A DNA stretch of 64,000 nt from an uncultured Treponema sp. (GCA_946186185.1 CAMHMJ010000013.1:1-64000), one strand, 5' to 3'. Shown: positions 44,673-54,262, counted from the first letter of the stretch. Notes: generated from the sequence alone by a model not told the origin. Numbers and translations: made by a program.

Positions 44673-44900
44673 TGTTTTAACGGCAGTGCCGGGCCGGGTA
44701 TGGAAGGGGTGGGCGGAAGCCTTTTTTGTTTTGTTTGGATAAAAACTGGTTTTAGGCTTCCGCTCTGTTTTTCTTTCGAAAAACAGAAATAACGAAGTGG
44801 AAAAAGGCGGAAGCCCAGGCGAGGGCGGAGCCGGAGACCGAGCGTGAGCGGGCCCCTGGAACACCCGTGGGAAAAACAGTTGCCCCAAAAAATAAAAAAA
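44673..44900. other. GC-rich intergenic segment with inverted repeats
   Basis: No gene. GCGGAAGCC (44712) and GGCTTCCGC (44754), plus CTGTTTTTC-tttc-GAAAAACAG, make hairpins. The right part (GAGACCGAGCGTGAGCGGG, CCCTGGAACACCCGT) resembles 30529-30571 upstream of module 7. Confidence 0.4.
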
Positions 44901-44936
44901 GTGACAGAATAAAAAATCTGGTATAAAATAGACTTT
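44901..44936 (+). promoter_or_regulatory. Amylase promoter, apparently leaderless
   Basis: GTGACA (44901-44906), 17 bases, TAAAAT (44924-44929), seven bases, then the ATG at 44937. The bases before the ATG (GACTTT) offer no ribosome-binding site. Confidence 0.55.
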
Positions 44937-46337
44937 ATGAAAAAGATTTATTTAATTATTTTGCTGGTCGCGCTGACTTTTACCGCTGGAGCGCAGACAA
45001 AAAAAAGTATTAAGGAAGGGGCCATTCTCCACTGTTTCTGCTGGTCTTTTAAGACGATTGAAGAAAAACTTCCTGAAATTGCCGCCGCTGGATTTACCGC
45101 TGTCCAGCCGTCTCCTGTAAACACCTGTCTTGAGGGCGATTACGGCGGACTTGATTTTCTAGGTGCCGATTTGACAGGTAAATGGTACTTTCATTATCAG
45201 CCGGTTGACTGGAAAATCGGAAACTATCAGCTTGGAACCCGGGACGATTTTATTTCCATGTGTAAAAAGGCTGAAGAGCTTGGAATCGGTGTAATAATCG
45301 ATGTTCTTCCAAACCACACGACTCCAAGAAAAAAGGATATCGCAAAGGATTTTCTTGATGCTGTAGGCGGCATCGATAATCTTTATCATGAAGGCGAAAA
45401 GCGCGGAATTACAAATTACGGCGACCGCCTTCAGTGTACAACCTATTCCATGGGCGGACTTCCTGATGTAAATACTGAAAATCCTGATTTTCAGGCATAT
45501 TTTATGAAGTTTATGAACGATGTAATCGACTGCGGTGCAGACGGCTTCCGTTTTGATACTGCAAAGCACATCGGTCTTCCTGATGATCCTCGTGACCCGA
45601 GATCTCCTGAAAATGACTTCTGGCCGATTTTTACCGGAAGAAAGGCTATTCGTGGTGAAAAGCTTCACCGCGCAGATGAACTTTTCATTTATGGAGAAGT
45701 TCTTCAGGGTGGAGGAGCCAGAGAAGATGCTTACGGCGAATTCATGAGCGTTGTTGCAAGCAGCTACGGCGCAATCCTGAGAGCCGATACAAAGAACCAC
45801 AAATTTCAGGCTTCCGGCCTTAAGGATTTTAGAAACGATGCAGGTCCAGACAAGCTTGTAACCTGGGTTGAGTCTCACGACACTTATGCAAACCAGGGTG
45901 AATCTGCTGGTCTTACAAACTTCCAGCTTCGCTGCGGCTGGGCTGTAATCGCTGCAAGAAAAGATGGAACACCGCTTTTCCTTTCAAGACCTAAGGGACC
46001 GGAAGGTGTTCAGTTCCCTGGAGTAAGCCAGATTGGTGATGCCGGAAACGATGAATTCAAAAATCCTGAAGTTGTAGCCGTAAACCTTTTCAGAAAAGAA
46101 ATGGTTGGTGAAGATGAAGAGATGTTCAATGGAGACGATACTTCCATTCTGGTTATCAAGCGCGGTGACCGGGGCTTTGTTGCCTTCAACTGCGGAAAGA
46201 AAAGTACAACTTTGAACTTCAAGATTAATCTTCCTGACGGAACTTATCAGGATAAAGCCCACGGAATCAAATACAAGGTTTCCGGCGGTATGCTGAAAGG
46301 CAAGCTCCCGAAGAACAAGATTGTAGTTGTTTACTAA
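44937..46337 (+). CDS. Secreted alpha-amylase (GH13)
   Basis: 466 residues with a signal peptide (KKIYLIILLVALTFTAGAQ, cleavage near residue 19-21). GH13 barrel motifs: GVIIDVLPNHTT (region I), GFRFDTAKHI (region II, nucleophile Asp), FIYGEVLQGG (region III, acid/base Glu), WVESHDTYAN (region IV). A short beta domain closes the protein. It would hydrolyse starch or malto-oligosaccharides outside the cytoplasm. Size is that of compact bacterial alpha-amylases. No carbohydrate-binding module is seen. Confidence 0.92.
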   Translation: MKKIYLIILLVALTFTAGAQTKKSIKEGAILHCFCWSFKTIEEKLPEIAAAGFTAVQPSPVNTCLEGDYGGLDFLGADLTGKWYFHYQPVDWKIGNYQLGTRDDFISMCKKAEELGIGVIIDVLPNHTTPRKKDIAKDFLDAVGGIDNLYHEGEKRGITNYGDRLQCTTYSMGGLPDVNTENPDFQAYFMKFMNDVIDCGADGFRFDTAKHIGLPDDPRDPRSPENDFWPIFTGRKAIRGEKLHRADELFIYGEVLQGGGAREDAYGEFMSVVASSYGAILRADTKNHKFQASGLKDFRNDAGPDKLVTWVESHDTYANQGESAGLTNFQLRCGWAVIAARKDGTPLFLSRPKGPEGVQFPGVSQIGDAGNDEFKNPEVVAVNLFRKEMVGEDEEMFNGDDTSILVIKRGDRGFVAFNCGKKSTTLNFKINLPDGTYQDKAHGIKYKVSGGMLKGKLPKNKIVVVY

Positions 46338-46354
46338 TTTTGTGGAAAATATAA

Positions 46355-46602
46355 ACAGGTCGAAAATCGAGTTGCTTAGATCAATTAAAAATTAGCGTAA
46401 GCGGGGTTCCTGTTTGAAGGCGCGACAAAGCGGAGCAAATGTCAATGCTTGCATTGGCACTTGTGAAGCGACTCGTGACGGCCCATTGGGCAAAACACTC
46501 AGCCACCGCGAAGCGGTACTGCCGTTTTTCAAACAGGGTTCCCGCTGAGAGCTAATTTTTGAGTGGAGATTTTAATATTCGATATTCGGCCTGATTTTTT
46601 TT
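46355..46602. repeat. Palindromic element C (long form) with flanking inverted repeats
   Basis: Core 46386-46560, almost the same as element B, including the 75-base insert, but its ends read AAAAATTAGCG and GCTAATTTTT, a paired change from TTGGC/GCCAA. Outside it, CAGGTCGAAAATCG (about 46357) pairs with CGATATTCGGCCTG (12 of 14). It lies between the amylase gene and radC. Confidence 0.75.
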
Positions 46603-46652
46603 TAAAAACGGTATTTTTTTCATTTTTTTTTACAATAATATTATAAGGAAAA

Positions 46653-47315
46653 ATGAAAATGAGACCTGATATAAGAGAATTAACAATAAAACGCGGGCTC
46701 CGTTATGCTTCCGATACGGAGCTGGTAATGCTGATTCTGGGGAGCGGAACAAAGACTTGTCCGGTTGAAAGGCTTTCTTCAATGGTTATGAATGCCATTA
46801 TGATATCGGACGAGAATAGCCTTGTTGAAAATTTATTAAAAATTAAGGGAATGGGGCAGGGAAAAGCCCTTCAGGTGGCGGCTGCCTACGAACTGGGGCG
46901 CAGATTAAACTCCAAAAACGCTGCAGTGGTAAAAAAGCCTTCTGACATTGTTCCTTTTATAAAAAACTATTCTGTTCAGCAGAAAGAGCATTTCTTGTGC
47001 ATAACGCTGACGGGTGCCCACGAAATAATTCAGATTCGGGTTATTTCAATCGGAACAGTGAACAGAACCTATGTACATCCCAGGGAAGTTTTCTGCGAGG
47101 CAATAAAGGAAGATGCCGCTGCAATAATTGTGGCACATAATCATCCCAGCGGAAACTGTAATCCTTCAAAAGATGATATCGTAACAACTGAAAACCTGAT
47201 AAAGTGCGCAAACCTTCTGGGAATTGAGCTGTTAGATCATATTATTTTTGATAAAAACTCCTATTTCAGTTTTATGGAAAACAATCTTCTGTTTGCAGAA
47301 CGGAGCGCAGGGTAG
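46653..47315 (+). CDS. radC: RadC-family JAB metalloprotein
   Basis: 220 residues. N-terminal helix-hairpin-helix (LLKIKGMGQGKALQVAAAYELGRR) followed by the JAB/MPN domain with the metal-binding AHNHPSGNCNPSKDD motif. The domain order and length match RadC. Despite the name, the repair role is disputed; a DNA-linked hydrolase is expected. AAGGA box upstream; a second in-frame ATG lies two codons later (46659). It stands between element C and the PEGA gene. Confidence 0.9.
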   Translation: MKMRPDIRELTIKRGLRYASDTELVMLILGSGTKTCPVERLSSMVMNAIMISDENSLVENLLKIKGMGQGKALQVAAAYELGRRLNSKNAAVVKKPSDIVPFIKNYSVQQKEHFLCITLTGAHEIIQIRVISIGTVNRTYVHPREVFCEAIKEDAAAIIVAHNHPSGNCNPSKDDIVTTENLIKCANLLGIELLDHIIFDKNSYFSFMENNLLFAERSAG

Positions 47316-47429
47316 AATAACGGAGGCCTGGCTAGCAGTTCCGGAGGGATAACCTTGTGTCTGGCTGTACTCCTGATACGCGATTTTTTTTGTTTACTTA
47401 TAAAAAAAACTTCAGTATAATTTATTGTT

Positions 47430-49253
47430 ATGAGAATGTTTAAGAAAATTTTACTGCTTTCGGGCGCTTTTATATTATTGAACTCTTCTGTTTCTGCTAT
47501 CACAAAGCTTGGCAGTCAGACAAAGAGCGTGTCTTCTGTGAATAAGACTGCAACTCCGGCTTCTTCAACCTTCACTTCTTCTGAAAAAAGTGAAAAGAGC
47601 CTTTCACCCTCTGATAAGGAAAAGCTTTCTGAAAAGAAAATTTCTTTGAATAAGGGAAGCAGTACAAAGGATCCGGGAAAATTAAGTTCTCAGAAGATTT
47701 CTCTTTCCGGAAAAGATTTACCAAGCGGGGAAACTCATCTTACTGTCCGCACAAATGTAACGGGCGCTTCTGTTTATGTGGACGGAAGCTATGCCGGAAA
47801 AACACCGGTTACTATCAAAACAATTTCTGCAGGTACTCACGAAGTTAGAATTGAGGCTCCGGGTTATGAAACTCAGGTTGTGCCGGCCTATGTTGTTAAG
47901 GGAAAGTCTAATTTCTGCTATGCTGTTCTTGAAAGAAATAAGGGTATTATCGATATTCATACAAATGTTGACGGCTGTCTTTTCTACTGTGACGGAATCA
48001 GGCTTCCGTTCAGCATGGCGCGTATCGAAGAAGGTATGCATACCATCAAGGTCCGCAAATTCGGTTACCGGGATTTCGAAGCCCAGGTAATGATTAATGC
48101 CTTTATGGTTCGAAGCATTTATGTTTCCCTGGACGAGGCTCCTTTTGAAGTAACAAGTCTTACCGCAAGCCGCAATGCCTTTAATCCGAATTATCAGGGA
48201 GCCCTTGGAAAATGTGTTATTACCGGTTCTGTTACAAACAAGGGAAGCGGACGAACTGTTGTAAAAAATGAAGCCGGAAAAACGGTGGCTAAAAAAGAAT
48301 TCAGGGAATTTACAACCTGGGATCAGGTTTTCAGCTGGAACGGTCGTGATTCCGGCGGAAATAAATGTCCGGGTGGAACCTATACAGTAACCTTTACGGC
48401 GGAAGGACAGTCTCTTACTGTAAAAACTGTGATTGACTATACCCTCACTTATTATCTCTACGACTTTGCCGACGGTGGTTTAGGTATCGGTTCAGTTCCG
48501 GTTGCTCTTTCCGTGCCGGATGACTCTCTTTATGTTGGACTTACCGGAAAGGCTCTGTTTAATACTCAGGGTTCAATTTCAAATCTTCCTGTAGGAGGAG
48601 CTTTTGCTTATTCTCCTTTTAAGGGACTGGATTTTGATTTCAATCTCCAGTTCTATCCGGATAAAGAGCCTCGAATTGAAACGGATGCAGACGGCGTTGA
48701 ATATGAAGTGCCGATGTTCCTGGTTGGCGGATCCGTTCGCTATGCGGCAAAGGTGATTTCTGCCGGTCCTGTAAGCATCAATGCGGGCGGTTTTGCCGGT
48801 TATGGCTGGTCGGAGCAGAAGGTTTATTCACCATACGGTCTTGCTGATGGTCGCGGTATAAATCTTGGTGCCATGGTTGGTGCCGATATGTCCATGCTTT
48901 TTGTTGGATTTACTTCTCAGTATTTTATGGGTGCAACTACATCAAATCCTTTCTTTGGGGATAATACCTGGAAGAATTCTGTTGCCCTCATGTTCAGACC
49001 TATGCCGGAAATCGCATTGAGCGGCTGGGCAAGCCTTCACAGCTCAACCGGTTACTTCAGTATGGGTGAGCGCGGTAAGGATGAGCATGTTGAAACAGGT
49101 TTTGTTTATAACCGGGCACTTGAATTAGGAGCAGAGGCATCCTTTATGATTCCTACCACATCATTGTATGTAACAGCCGGCGGACTTTTGTACTGCTATC
49201 CAAAGAAGAAGATGTATTACGGTGCTTCACTGGGACTTAAGTACATCTTCTAG
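47430..49253 (+). CDS. PEGA-domain outer-membrane/surface protein
   Basis: 607 residues; ATG at 47436 is an alternative. Signal peptide (FKKILLLSGAFILLNSSVSA). Ser/Lys/Thr-rich low-complexity linker to about residue 100, then two PEGA domains (VRTNVTGASVYVDGSYAG and IDIHTNVDGCLFYCDGIRL). Next is a FlgD-like Ig segment (FSWNGRDSGGNKCPGGTYTV) and a C-terminal half with beta-barrel character ending in LGLKYIF. So it is likely anchored in the outer membrane by the barrel with PEGA domains facing the cell wall; this is inference. TATAAT lies 8 bases before the ATG with no ribosome-binding site. The next gene starts 12 bases after the stop. Confidence 0.8.
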   Translation: MRMFKKILLLSGAFILLNSSVSAITKLGSQTKSVSSVNKTATPASSTFTSSEKSEKSLSPSDKEKLSEKKISLNKGSSTKDPGKLSSQKISLSGKDLPSGETHLTVRTNVTGASVYVDGSYAGKTPVTIKTISAGTHEVRIEAPGYETQVVPAYVVKGKSNFCYAVLERNKGIIDIHTNVDGCLFYCDGIRLPFSMARIEEGMHTIKVRKFGYRDFEAQVMINAFMVRSIYVSLDEAPFEVTSLTASRNAFNPNYQGALGKCVITGSVTNKGSGRTVVKNEAGKTVAKKEFREFTTWDQVFSWNGRDSGGNKCPGGTYTVTFTAEGQSLTVKTVIDYTLTYYLYDFADGGLGIGSVPVALSVPDDSLYVGLTGKALFNTQGSISNLPVGGAFAYSPFKGLDFDFNLQFYPDKEPRIETDADGVEYEVPMFLVGGSVRYAAKVISAGPVSINAGGFAGYGWSEQKVYSPYGLADGRGINLGAMVGADMSMLFVGFTSQYFMGATTSNPFFGDNTWKNSVALMFRPMPEIALSGWASLHSSTGYFSMGERGKDEHVETGFVYNRALELGAEASFMIPTTSLYVTAGGLLYCYPKKKMYYGASLGLKYIF

Positions 49254-49265
49254 GGTTTATCTGAA

Positions 49266-50189
49266 ATGAAAATGACTTTAATGGGGACAGGAACCAGTCA
49301 CGGGATTCCCTGTATCGCCTGTGACTGTCCTGTCTGTCGTTCAAAAGATAAGCGCGATAAACGCATGCGGTGCAGCGCCTATGTTACCCACAAAAATAAG
49401 GATAAATCCGAGACTTCTATTCTGGTTGATATCGGACCGGAATTCCGGCTTCAGGCCTTAAAGCACAAAATCAAAAAAATCGACGCAGTATTGCTGACTC
49501 ACAGCCATGCCGACCACCTTCACGGTCTGGACGATATCCGTATTTTCAGTCACACCATTTCATCCAGTCACTTAAAAAATCCGGATTTGGGAAAGGAAAC
49601 AGAAGGCAAGGGAATTGCTATCTACGGAAATAAAACGACTCTCAAAGATTTACGGAGCCGCTTTTCCTATGTTTTTAAGGAAACCCAGATAGGCGGAGGA
49701 AAGCCTAAACTTCACCTGGAGAGGGCCAAAGCTCTTGATGAGGAAAATGCGGAAGAGTTTAAGGATGTTCGTGTGCTTCCGATTCCATTGCTTCACGGGG
49801 AACTGAAGACTACGGGCTGGCTTTTTTCTGTGACTGGAAAAGATAAACTGGTTCATTCAATTGCGTATCTGACCGATTTGAGTTTCATAAAAGAAAAAAA
49901 CGTGCAGAAAATAATCGAAAAGGGCGGAATAATCGACCATCTTGTGATTGACGGCCTTAGGGTTGATCCTCATGCCACTCATTTTTCCTTTGGGCAGGCA
50001 ATGGAGGTGGCAGAAAAAATTAAGCCCCTTCACACCTGGTTTATTCATATCTGCCATCTTAATTTTCATACCCAGATTCAGGAATATGTTGAAAAGCATT
50101 TACCTGAGTTTCCTGCCTTGAGCGACATCGTAAAAAACGGTGGTTCTGTGGGCCCTGCCTGGGACGGCCTGACTATTTCTGTAAACTAA
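49266..50189 (+). CDS. PhnP-like metallo-beta-lactamase-fold hydrolase
   Basis: 307 residues. It begins with the PhnP-type TLMGTGTSHGIPCIACDCPVCRS segment, whose cysteines bind a structural zinc. The metal-binding LTHSHADHLHGLDD follows, with further His in LLHGEL and DGLR..PHATHFS, and a C-terminal WFIHICH. The family includes phosphodiesterases of the phosphonate pathway, and a similar fold acts in tRNA and lipoyl metabolism; no phn genes are near. Cytoplasmic. Probably co-transcribed with the PEGA gene. Confidence 0.85.
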   Translation: MKMTLMGTGTSHGIPCIACDCPVCRSKDKRDKRMRCSAYVTHKNKDKSETSILVDIGPEFRLQALKHKIKKIDAVLLTHSHADHLHGLDDIRIFSHTISSSHLKNPDLGKETEGKGIAIYGNKTTLKDLRSRFSYVFKETQIGGGKPKLHLERAKALDEENAEEFKDVRVLPIPLLHGELKTTGWLFSVTGKDKLVHSIAYLTDLSFIKEKNVQKIIEKGGIIDHLVIDGLRVDPHATHFSFGQAMEVAEKIKPLHTWFIHICHLNFHTQIQEYVEKHLPEFPALSDIVKNGGSVGPAWDGLTISVN

Positions 50190-50218
50190 CGCTGATTCCG
50201 GGGTTACTGATATAAAAA

Positions 50219-50285
50219 ATTATTGGCGGGAGATAGCGGATTGACGGCAATAAAAACTCTGTTTGTGGCTGCCGCGTCAGCCCGT
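50219..50285. repeat. Left-end fragment of a type-A palindromic element
   Basis: ATTGGCGG.AG.TAGCG..TG.CGGCAA followed by AAAAACTCTGTTTGTGGCTGCCGCGT matches the left part of element A (40848-40920). The right half is missing. Confidence 0.55.
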
Positions 50286-50319
50286 TGTTTTGATTTAGAG
50301 AGCGCAGTCCGTTAAATAA

Positions 50320-50348
50320 AAAACCGCCCTGTAAAAAGGCGGTTTTAT
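50320..50348 (-). terminator. Intrinsic terminator of rpmB
   Basis: On the minus strand AAAACCGCC-tttttaca-GGGCGGTTTTTT, about 20-45 bases after the rpmB stop. Confidence 0.88.
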
Positions 50349-50367
50349 AAAAGCCATATATCCAGAT

Positions 50368-50589
50368 TTAGTTTTCTGCAACAGCTTTTGGTACTTTAAC
50401 TTTCTTGTCAAGCCAGTCGCTCTTGTAGCATCTTGTGCATACTTTAAGAGTGCGAACTGTTCCGTTTCCAAGATCAGCTTTTACTGTGATGAGGTTTGGT
50501 CTCCAAGTACGATGTGTATGATTGTAAGACTTACTTACTTTGTTACCGTGCATTACACCTTTACCGCAAATATCACACGCTCTAGACAT
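50368..50589 (-). CDS. rpmB: Ribosomal protein bL28
   Basis: 73 residues, MSRACDICGKGVMHGNKVSKSYNHT then RTWRPNLITVKA, the standard bL28 sequence. CxxC pairs (CDIC and CTRC) mark the zinc-binding form. Part of the large ribosomal subunit. AAGGTAGG box before the ATG. Monocistronic with its own terminator. Confidence 0.97.
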   Translation of the reverse strand: MSRACDICGKGVMHGNKVSKSYNHTHRTWRPNLITVKADLGNGTVRTLKVCTRCYKSDWLDKKVKVPKAVAEN

Positions 50590-50713
50590 ATTTATACCTA
50601 CCTTAATTAATTTTCTATAATAGTTTTAGAATAATAAATGTTTTTGCGCCGAGTGTCAATAGATGAATTTATCTATTGTGCAATACTAAATCTGGTTGCC
50701 GATGCCTGAGTTA

Positions 50714-50742
50714 CAGCCCGGACACTTTACGCTGTCCGGGCC
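50714..50742. terminator. Strong GC hairpin after uvrB
   Basis: GCCCGGACA-ctttacgc-TGTCCGGGC, about 25-50 bases downstream of the uvrB stop (minus strand). No T-run follows on the minus strand (GGGC is followed by TGTAACTC), so it may stabilise the 3' end rather than terminate. Confidence 0.5.
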
Positions 50743-50763
50743 CCCCCTGTGCCGGAACTCAAA

Positions 50764-52761
50764 TCAGGAACCGTACTGCTCCTGGATTTCTTTTATCTGA
50801 TCCCGGATGGCGGCAGCCTGCTCGTATTCCAGGTGTTCCGCAAGCTCCATCATTTCTTTTTCAAGGGCCTTAATAAGCTTTGTTCTCTGCTTTTTGTCAA
50901 AGAGGTTTGCAGTTTTCTTCAGGATATCAAGCTGGACCTTTGCATTTTCCTTGGCTTCTTCTTCCTGATGCTCCAGAATATCCTGAACGGCCTTTTTGAT
51001 TGTGACCGGTGTAATTCCGTGTTCCTTATTGTATGCTTCCTGAACTTCCCGGCGGTGCTTTGTTTCGTCAATGGCTTCCTTCATAGCGTCGCTCATTCTG
51101 TCGGCGTACATGACAACCTTTCCGTCCGCATTTCGGGCTGCCCGTCCGATTATCTGAATTAGGGAGGTGGTTGAACGCAAAAAGCCGATTTTATCCGCAT
51201 CAAGGAGTGCAATAAAGCTTACTTCCGGAAGGTCAATTCCTTCCCGTAACAGGTTAATTCCGATTAGCACGTCAATCTTTCCGGTTCGAAGTTCTTTAAG
51301 TATTTCAACCCGCTCAAAGGTATCAATTTCGGAGTGAATGTAGCGGACCTTGAGTTCAAGCTCTGTAAGGTAGTCGGTTAGATCCTCGGCCATCTTTTTT
51401 GTCAGGGTCAGGACAAGGCTTCGTTCATTCTTTTCGATGCGGTCTTTGATTTCCCGATAGATGTCTTCCATCTGTCCTTCCGTCGGACGAACCTCAACAA
51501 TCGGGTCAAGAAGGCCGGTAGGGCGGATAATCTGTTCTACAACCTGGGTACTCTGTTTTATTTCTTCTTTTCGCGGAGTTGCAGTGACATAAATCACCTG
51601 GTTCATTTTTTTTGTGAACTCGTCGATTTTAAGGGGGCGGTTATCCAGGGCGCTTGGAAGACGGAACCCAAAATCCACAAGGTTCTGTTTTCGGCTTCTG
51701 TCCCCTTCGTACATGGCTCCAATCTGTGGAACCGTAACATGGGCTTCGTCTATCATGCACAAAAAGTCATCCGGAAAATAGTGGAGGAGGGTAGCCGGCG
51801 GTTCTCCTTTTTTGCGGCCTGCAATGGGTGCCGAATAATTTTCAATTCCGGAGCAGTAGCCCATCTCTTTCATCATTTCGATATCGTAGGTAACCCGGGT
51901 TTTCAGTCGTTCGGCTTCAAACAGTTTCTTTTCTGCATGTAAAACTTCAAGTCGTTCTTCAAGCTCCTTTTGAATCCGGTCCGTTGCCTGGTTCAATACA
52001 TCCGGGGGAACAACAAAGTTTTTTGCAGGATAAACCGAGGTTTCATCCAGTTCCTCCGTGATTTTTCCGGAAATTACATTAAAGCGCTTTATATCCGTAA
52101 TTTCGTCCCAGTCCAGCTGAATCCGGTAGGCTTCGTCAAATTCCATGTATGGCGGATAGATTTCGATGGTATCTCCCTTTATTCGGAAGGAACCACGGTC
52201 TAAAATTGCGTCGTTTCTGGTGTATTGAATCTGGCTTAAGTCCAGGGCCAGCTTGTGGGTGTCCAGGGTTTCCCCTTTTTCAAGATGAACCCGCATGCTT
52301 TTGTAGAGTTCCGGCATTCCAAGACCGTAGATACAGGAAACCGTGGCAATTACGATGACGTCCCGGCGCTCCATAAGGCTGTAGGTTGCCTTCATTTTCA
52401 GAATGTCGATTTCTTTGTTGATTGATGCGTCTTTTTCGATATACAAATCCCGGGCAGGAACGTAGGCTTCCGGCTGGTAGTAGTCGTAGTAAGAAACAAA
52501 ATATTCTACCGCGTTGTTTGGAAAGAAGGTTTTGAATTCCCGGTATAGCTGTGCGGAAAGTGTTTTGTTGTGGCTGATAATGAGGGTAGGGCGCTGAACC
52601 TTTTCAATGATTTTTGCCATTGTAAAGGTTTTTCCTGAGCCGGTAACGCCCTTTAAGGTCTGATATTTGTCGCCCCGTAAGAAGCCCTCTGCAAGGCGGT
52701 CTATGGCCTGTCCCTGATCTCCGGAAGGCTCGAAAGGTGAATCAACTACAAATTTTCGCAT
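50764..52761 (-). CDS. uvrB: Excinuclease ABC subunit B
   Basis: 665 residues, full length. Helicase motifs: TLKGVTGSGKT (Walker A), the beta-hairpin segment FVSYYDYYQPEAYVP, DEAHVTVPQ (Walker B), TATPRKEE, and IQIIGRAARNADG (motif VI). The C-terminal UvrC-binding coiled coil is at LIKALEKEMMELAEHLEYEQAAAIRDQI. It loads onto damaged DNA with UvrA and recruits UvrC. It starts with a promoter that leaves no leader. Confidence 0.97.
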   Translation of the reverse strand: MRKFVVDSPFEPSGDQGQAIDRLAEGFLRGDKYQTLKGVTGSGKTFTMAKIIEKVQRPTLIISHNKTLSAQLYREFKTFFPNNAVEYFVSYYDYYQPEAYVPARDLYIEKDASINKEIDILKMKATYSLMERRDVIVIATVSCIYGLGMPELYKSMRVHLEKGETLDTHKLALDLSQIQYTRNDAILDRGSFRIKGDTIEIYPPYMEFDEAYRIQLDWDEITDIKRFNVISGKITEELDETSVYPAKNFVVPPDVLNQATDRIQKELEERLEVLHAEKKLFEAERLKTRVTYDIEMMKEMGYCSGIENYSAPIAGRKKGEPPATLLHYFPDDFLCMIDEAHVTVPQIGAMYEGDRSRKQNLVDFGFRLPSALDNRPLKIDEFTKKMNQVIYVTATPRKEEIKQSTQVVEQIIRPTGLLDPIVEVRPTEGQMEDIYREIKDRIEKNERSLVLTLTKKMAEDLTDYLTELELKVRYIHSEIDTFERVEILKELRTGKIDVLIGINLLREGIDLPEVSFIALLDADKIGFLRSTTSLIQIIGRAARNADGKVVMYADRMSDAMKEAIDETKHRREVQEAYNKEHGITPVTIKKAVQDILEHQEEEAKENAKVQLDILKKTANLFDKKQRTKLIKALEKEMMELAEHLEYEQAAAIRDQIKEIQEQYGS

Positions 52762-52796
52762 GCAGAAAGTTTACCACAATTGTGCTGGATGGGCAA
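52762..52796 (-). promoter_or_regulatory. uvrB promoter, apparently leaderless
   Basis: Minus strand: TTGCCC (52796-52791), 17 bases, TAAACT (52773-52768), six bases TTCTGC, ATG. No ribosome-binding site between the predicted start and ATG. Confidence 0.6.
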
Positions 52797-52865
52797 ACTG
52801 CTATTAAAGTGCTGCTCAGTGCGCTCGCTCAAAGCGTGTCGTTTTTGAAACCGGCGGAAGTCCTT

Positions 52866-54179
52866 TTAAATACCGTAGGTTTTGGTCTTTGTTTTTTCAG
52901 TTTTTTCGGTACCTGCCGGGTCTGCAAGGCGAACCTGGATAATCTTGTCTTTTCCCTCTCTGTGAACCGTTACATTTACAAATTCTCCAGGTCTTTTTGA
53001 TTCCAGGGCTGAATAGTAGTCGGCAATGGAAGCGATATTAATTCCGTCGATGGCGGTAATGATGTCTCCTCCAAGATAAATTATGCTTGAGCCGTACCTT
53101 ACAGCCTGTGTTCCTGCGGAAATTCCTGCCACTTCTGCGTTACCGCCTTTGGTAAGCTGGCTTACAAGAACGCCCTTTGAAATATCAAGCTTAGCATAAT
53201 TTGCAATCGTGTTGTTCAGCTGAACAAGGGAAACCTGAATTACACCACGGCGAACCCGTCCGTATTTTAAGAGGTCGCTGGAAACCCGGACAGCTGTTTC
53301 TGCCGGAACTGCAAAGCCAATTCCTGCATTGCTGCCGGAAGAAGAATAAATCATGGTGTTAATTCCAATCATTCTTCCGTTTGTGTCCAGAAGAGGTCCG
53401 CCGGAGTTTCCCGGATTGATTGCCGTGTCAGTCTGAATCATATTCCGGATAATTCTGTTGCTGGAGTTTTTAATAGGTCGGCCCAGGGCTGAAACAATTC
53501 CCGTTGTCATGGTTCGTTCAAAACCAAAAGGGTTTCCGATGGCAATAACCTTTTGTCCAACCTTAAGGCTTGTTGAGTCCCCGAAGGCGATTGTCTGAAG
53601 AATAGTTCCTTCCGGCGGAGTGAATTTGATTACCGCAAGATCCGATTCGTCGTCTTTTCCCACAACCTCTGCTTCGTACTGGGTACCGTCGGAAAGGGAA
53701 ACATAGATTTTTGAAGCACCCTTTATAACGTGAACATTTGTAAGGACGTAGCCCCGCTTGTCGATAATTGAGCCGGAACCGCTTCCTCCGTCCTGAACCA
53801 CCGGTTCAAGAAACCAGTTTACGCCCACAACCTGAGTATTGATGTTTACAACAGCTCCGTTACATGCGTCGTAAACCCGGATATTCTGAAGCTCATCCTG
53901 GGTGTAGGTATAGGAGGTATCGTTTAAAACCTGATACTGGTTTTTAAGATTATTATTTTCTTCTTCGGATTCGGCAAGCTGAATGGAGGCGTCGTCGTTA
54001 AAAACAGAAGGTTCTTCCAGCGCATCAGAAATACTGGTGGTTTCAGAAACTGATGATTCGATGCTGTCCGTTTTTCCCTTTTTGAAAGCTGCGGAAAATA
54101 TCAGTGAAGAGATGAGGAGCGAAAAAACAACGCCTGAAACCGTGGAGATGATTATCTGACCTTTAGTATATAACTTCAT
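52866..54179 (-). CDS. HtrA/DegQ-like membrane-anchored serine protease with PDZ domain
   Basis: 437 residues: an N-terminal anchor helix (IIISTVSGVVFSLLISSLIF), a polar linker, a trypsin-like domain with catalytic His (LTNVHVIKG), Asp (DDESDLAVIKF) and Ser (INPGNSGGPLL), then one PDZ domain (VSQLTKGGNAEVAGI ... IIYLGGDIITAIDG). It works in the periplasm on misfolded envelope proteins. One PDZ domain resembles DegS/HtrA-single-PDZ rather than DegP, so a regulatory role is possible. The last residues GTEKTEKTKTKTYGI are a polar tail. Confidence 0.93.
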   Translation of the reverse strand: MKLYTKGQIIISTVSGVVFSLLISSLIFSAAFKKGKTDSIESSVSETTSISDALEEPSVFNDDASIQLAESEEENNNLKNQYQVLNDTSYTYTQDELQNIRVYDACNGAVVNINTQVVGVNWFLEPVVQDGGSGSGSIIDKRGYVLTNVHVIKGASKIYVSLSDGTQYEAEVVGKDDESDLAVIKFTPPEGTILQTIAFGDSTSLKVGQKVIAIGNPFGFERTMTTGIVSALGRPIKNSSNRIIRNMIQTDTAINPGNSGGPLLDTNGRMIGINTMIYSSSGSNAGIGFAVPAETAVRVSSDLLKYGRVRRGVIQVSLVQLNNTIANYAKLDISKGVLVSQLTKGGNAEVAGISAGTQAVRYGSSIIYLGGDIITAIDGINIASIADYYSALESKRPGEFVNVTVHREGKDKIIQVRLADPAGTEKTEKTKTKTYGI

Positions 54180-54214
54180 ACAACAAATATAATGAATAAA
54201 CGGCTAAAAGTCAA
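54180..54214 (-). promoter_or_regulatory. Promoter of the HtrA-like gene, apparently leaderless
   Basis: Minus strand: TTGACT (54214-54209), 17 bases, TATATT (54191-54186), six bases TGTTGT, ATG at 54179. Confidence 0.65.
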
Positions 54215-54262
54215 AAAATAGAAGGATTCCAGAGCTTTCGTATTATAATTTATATATAGAAA

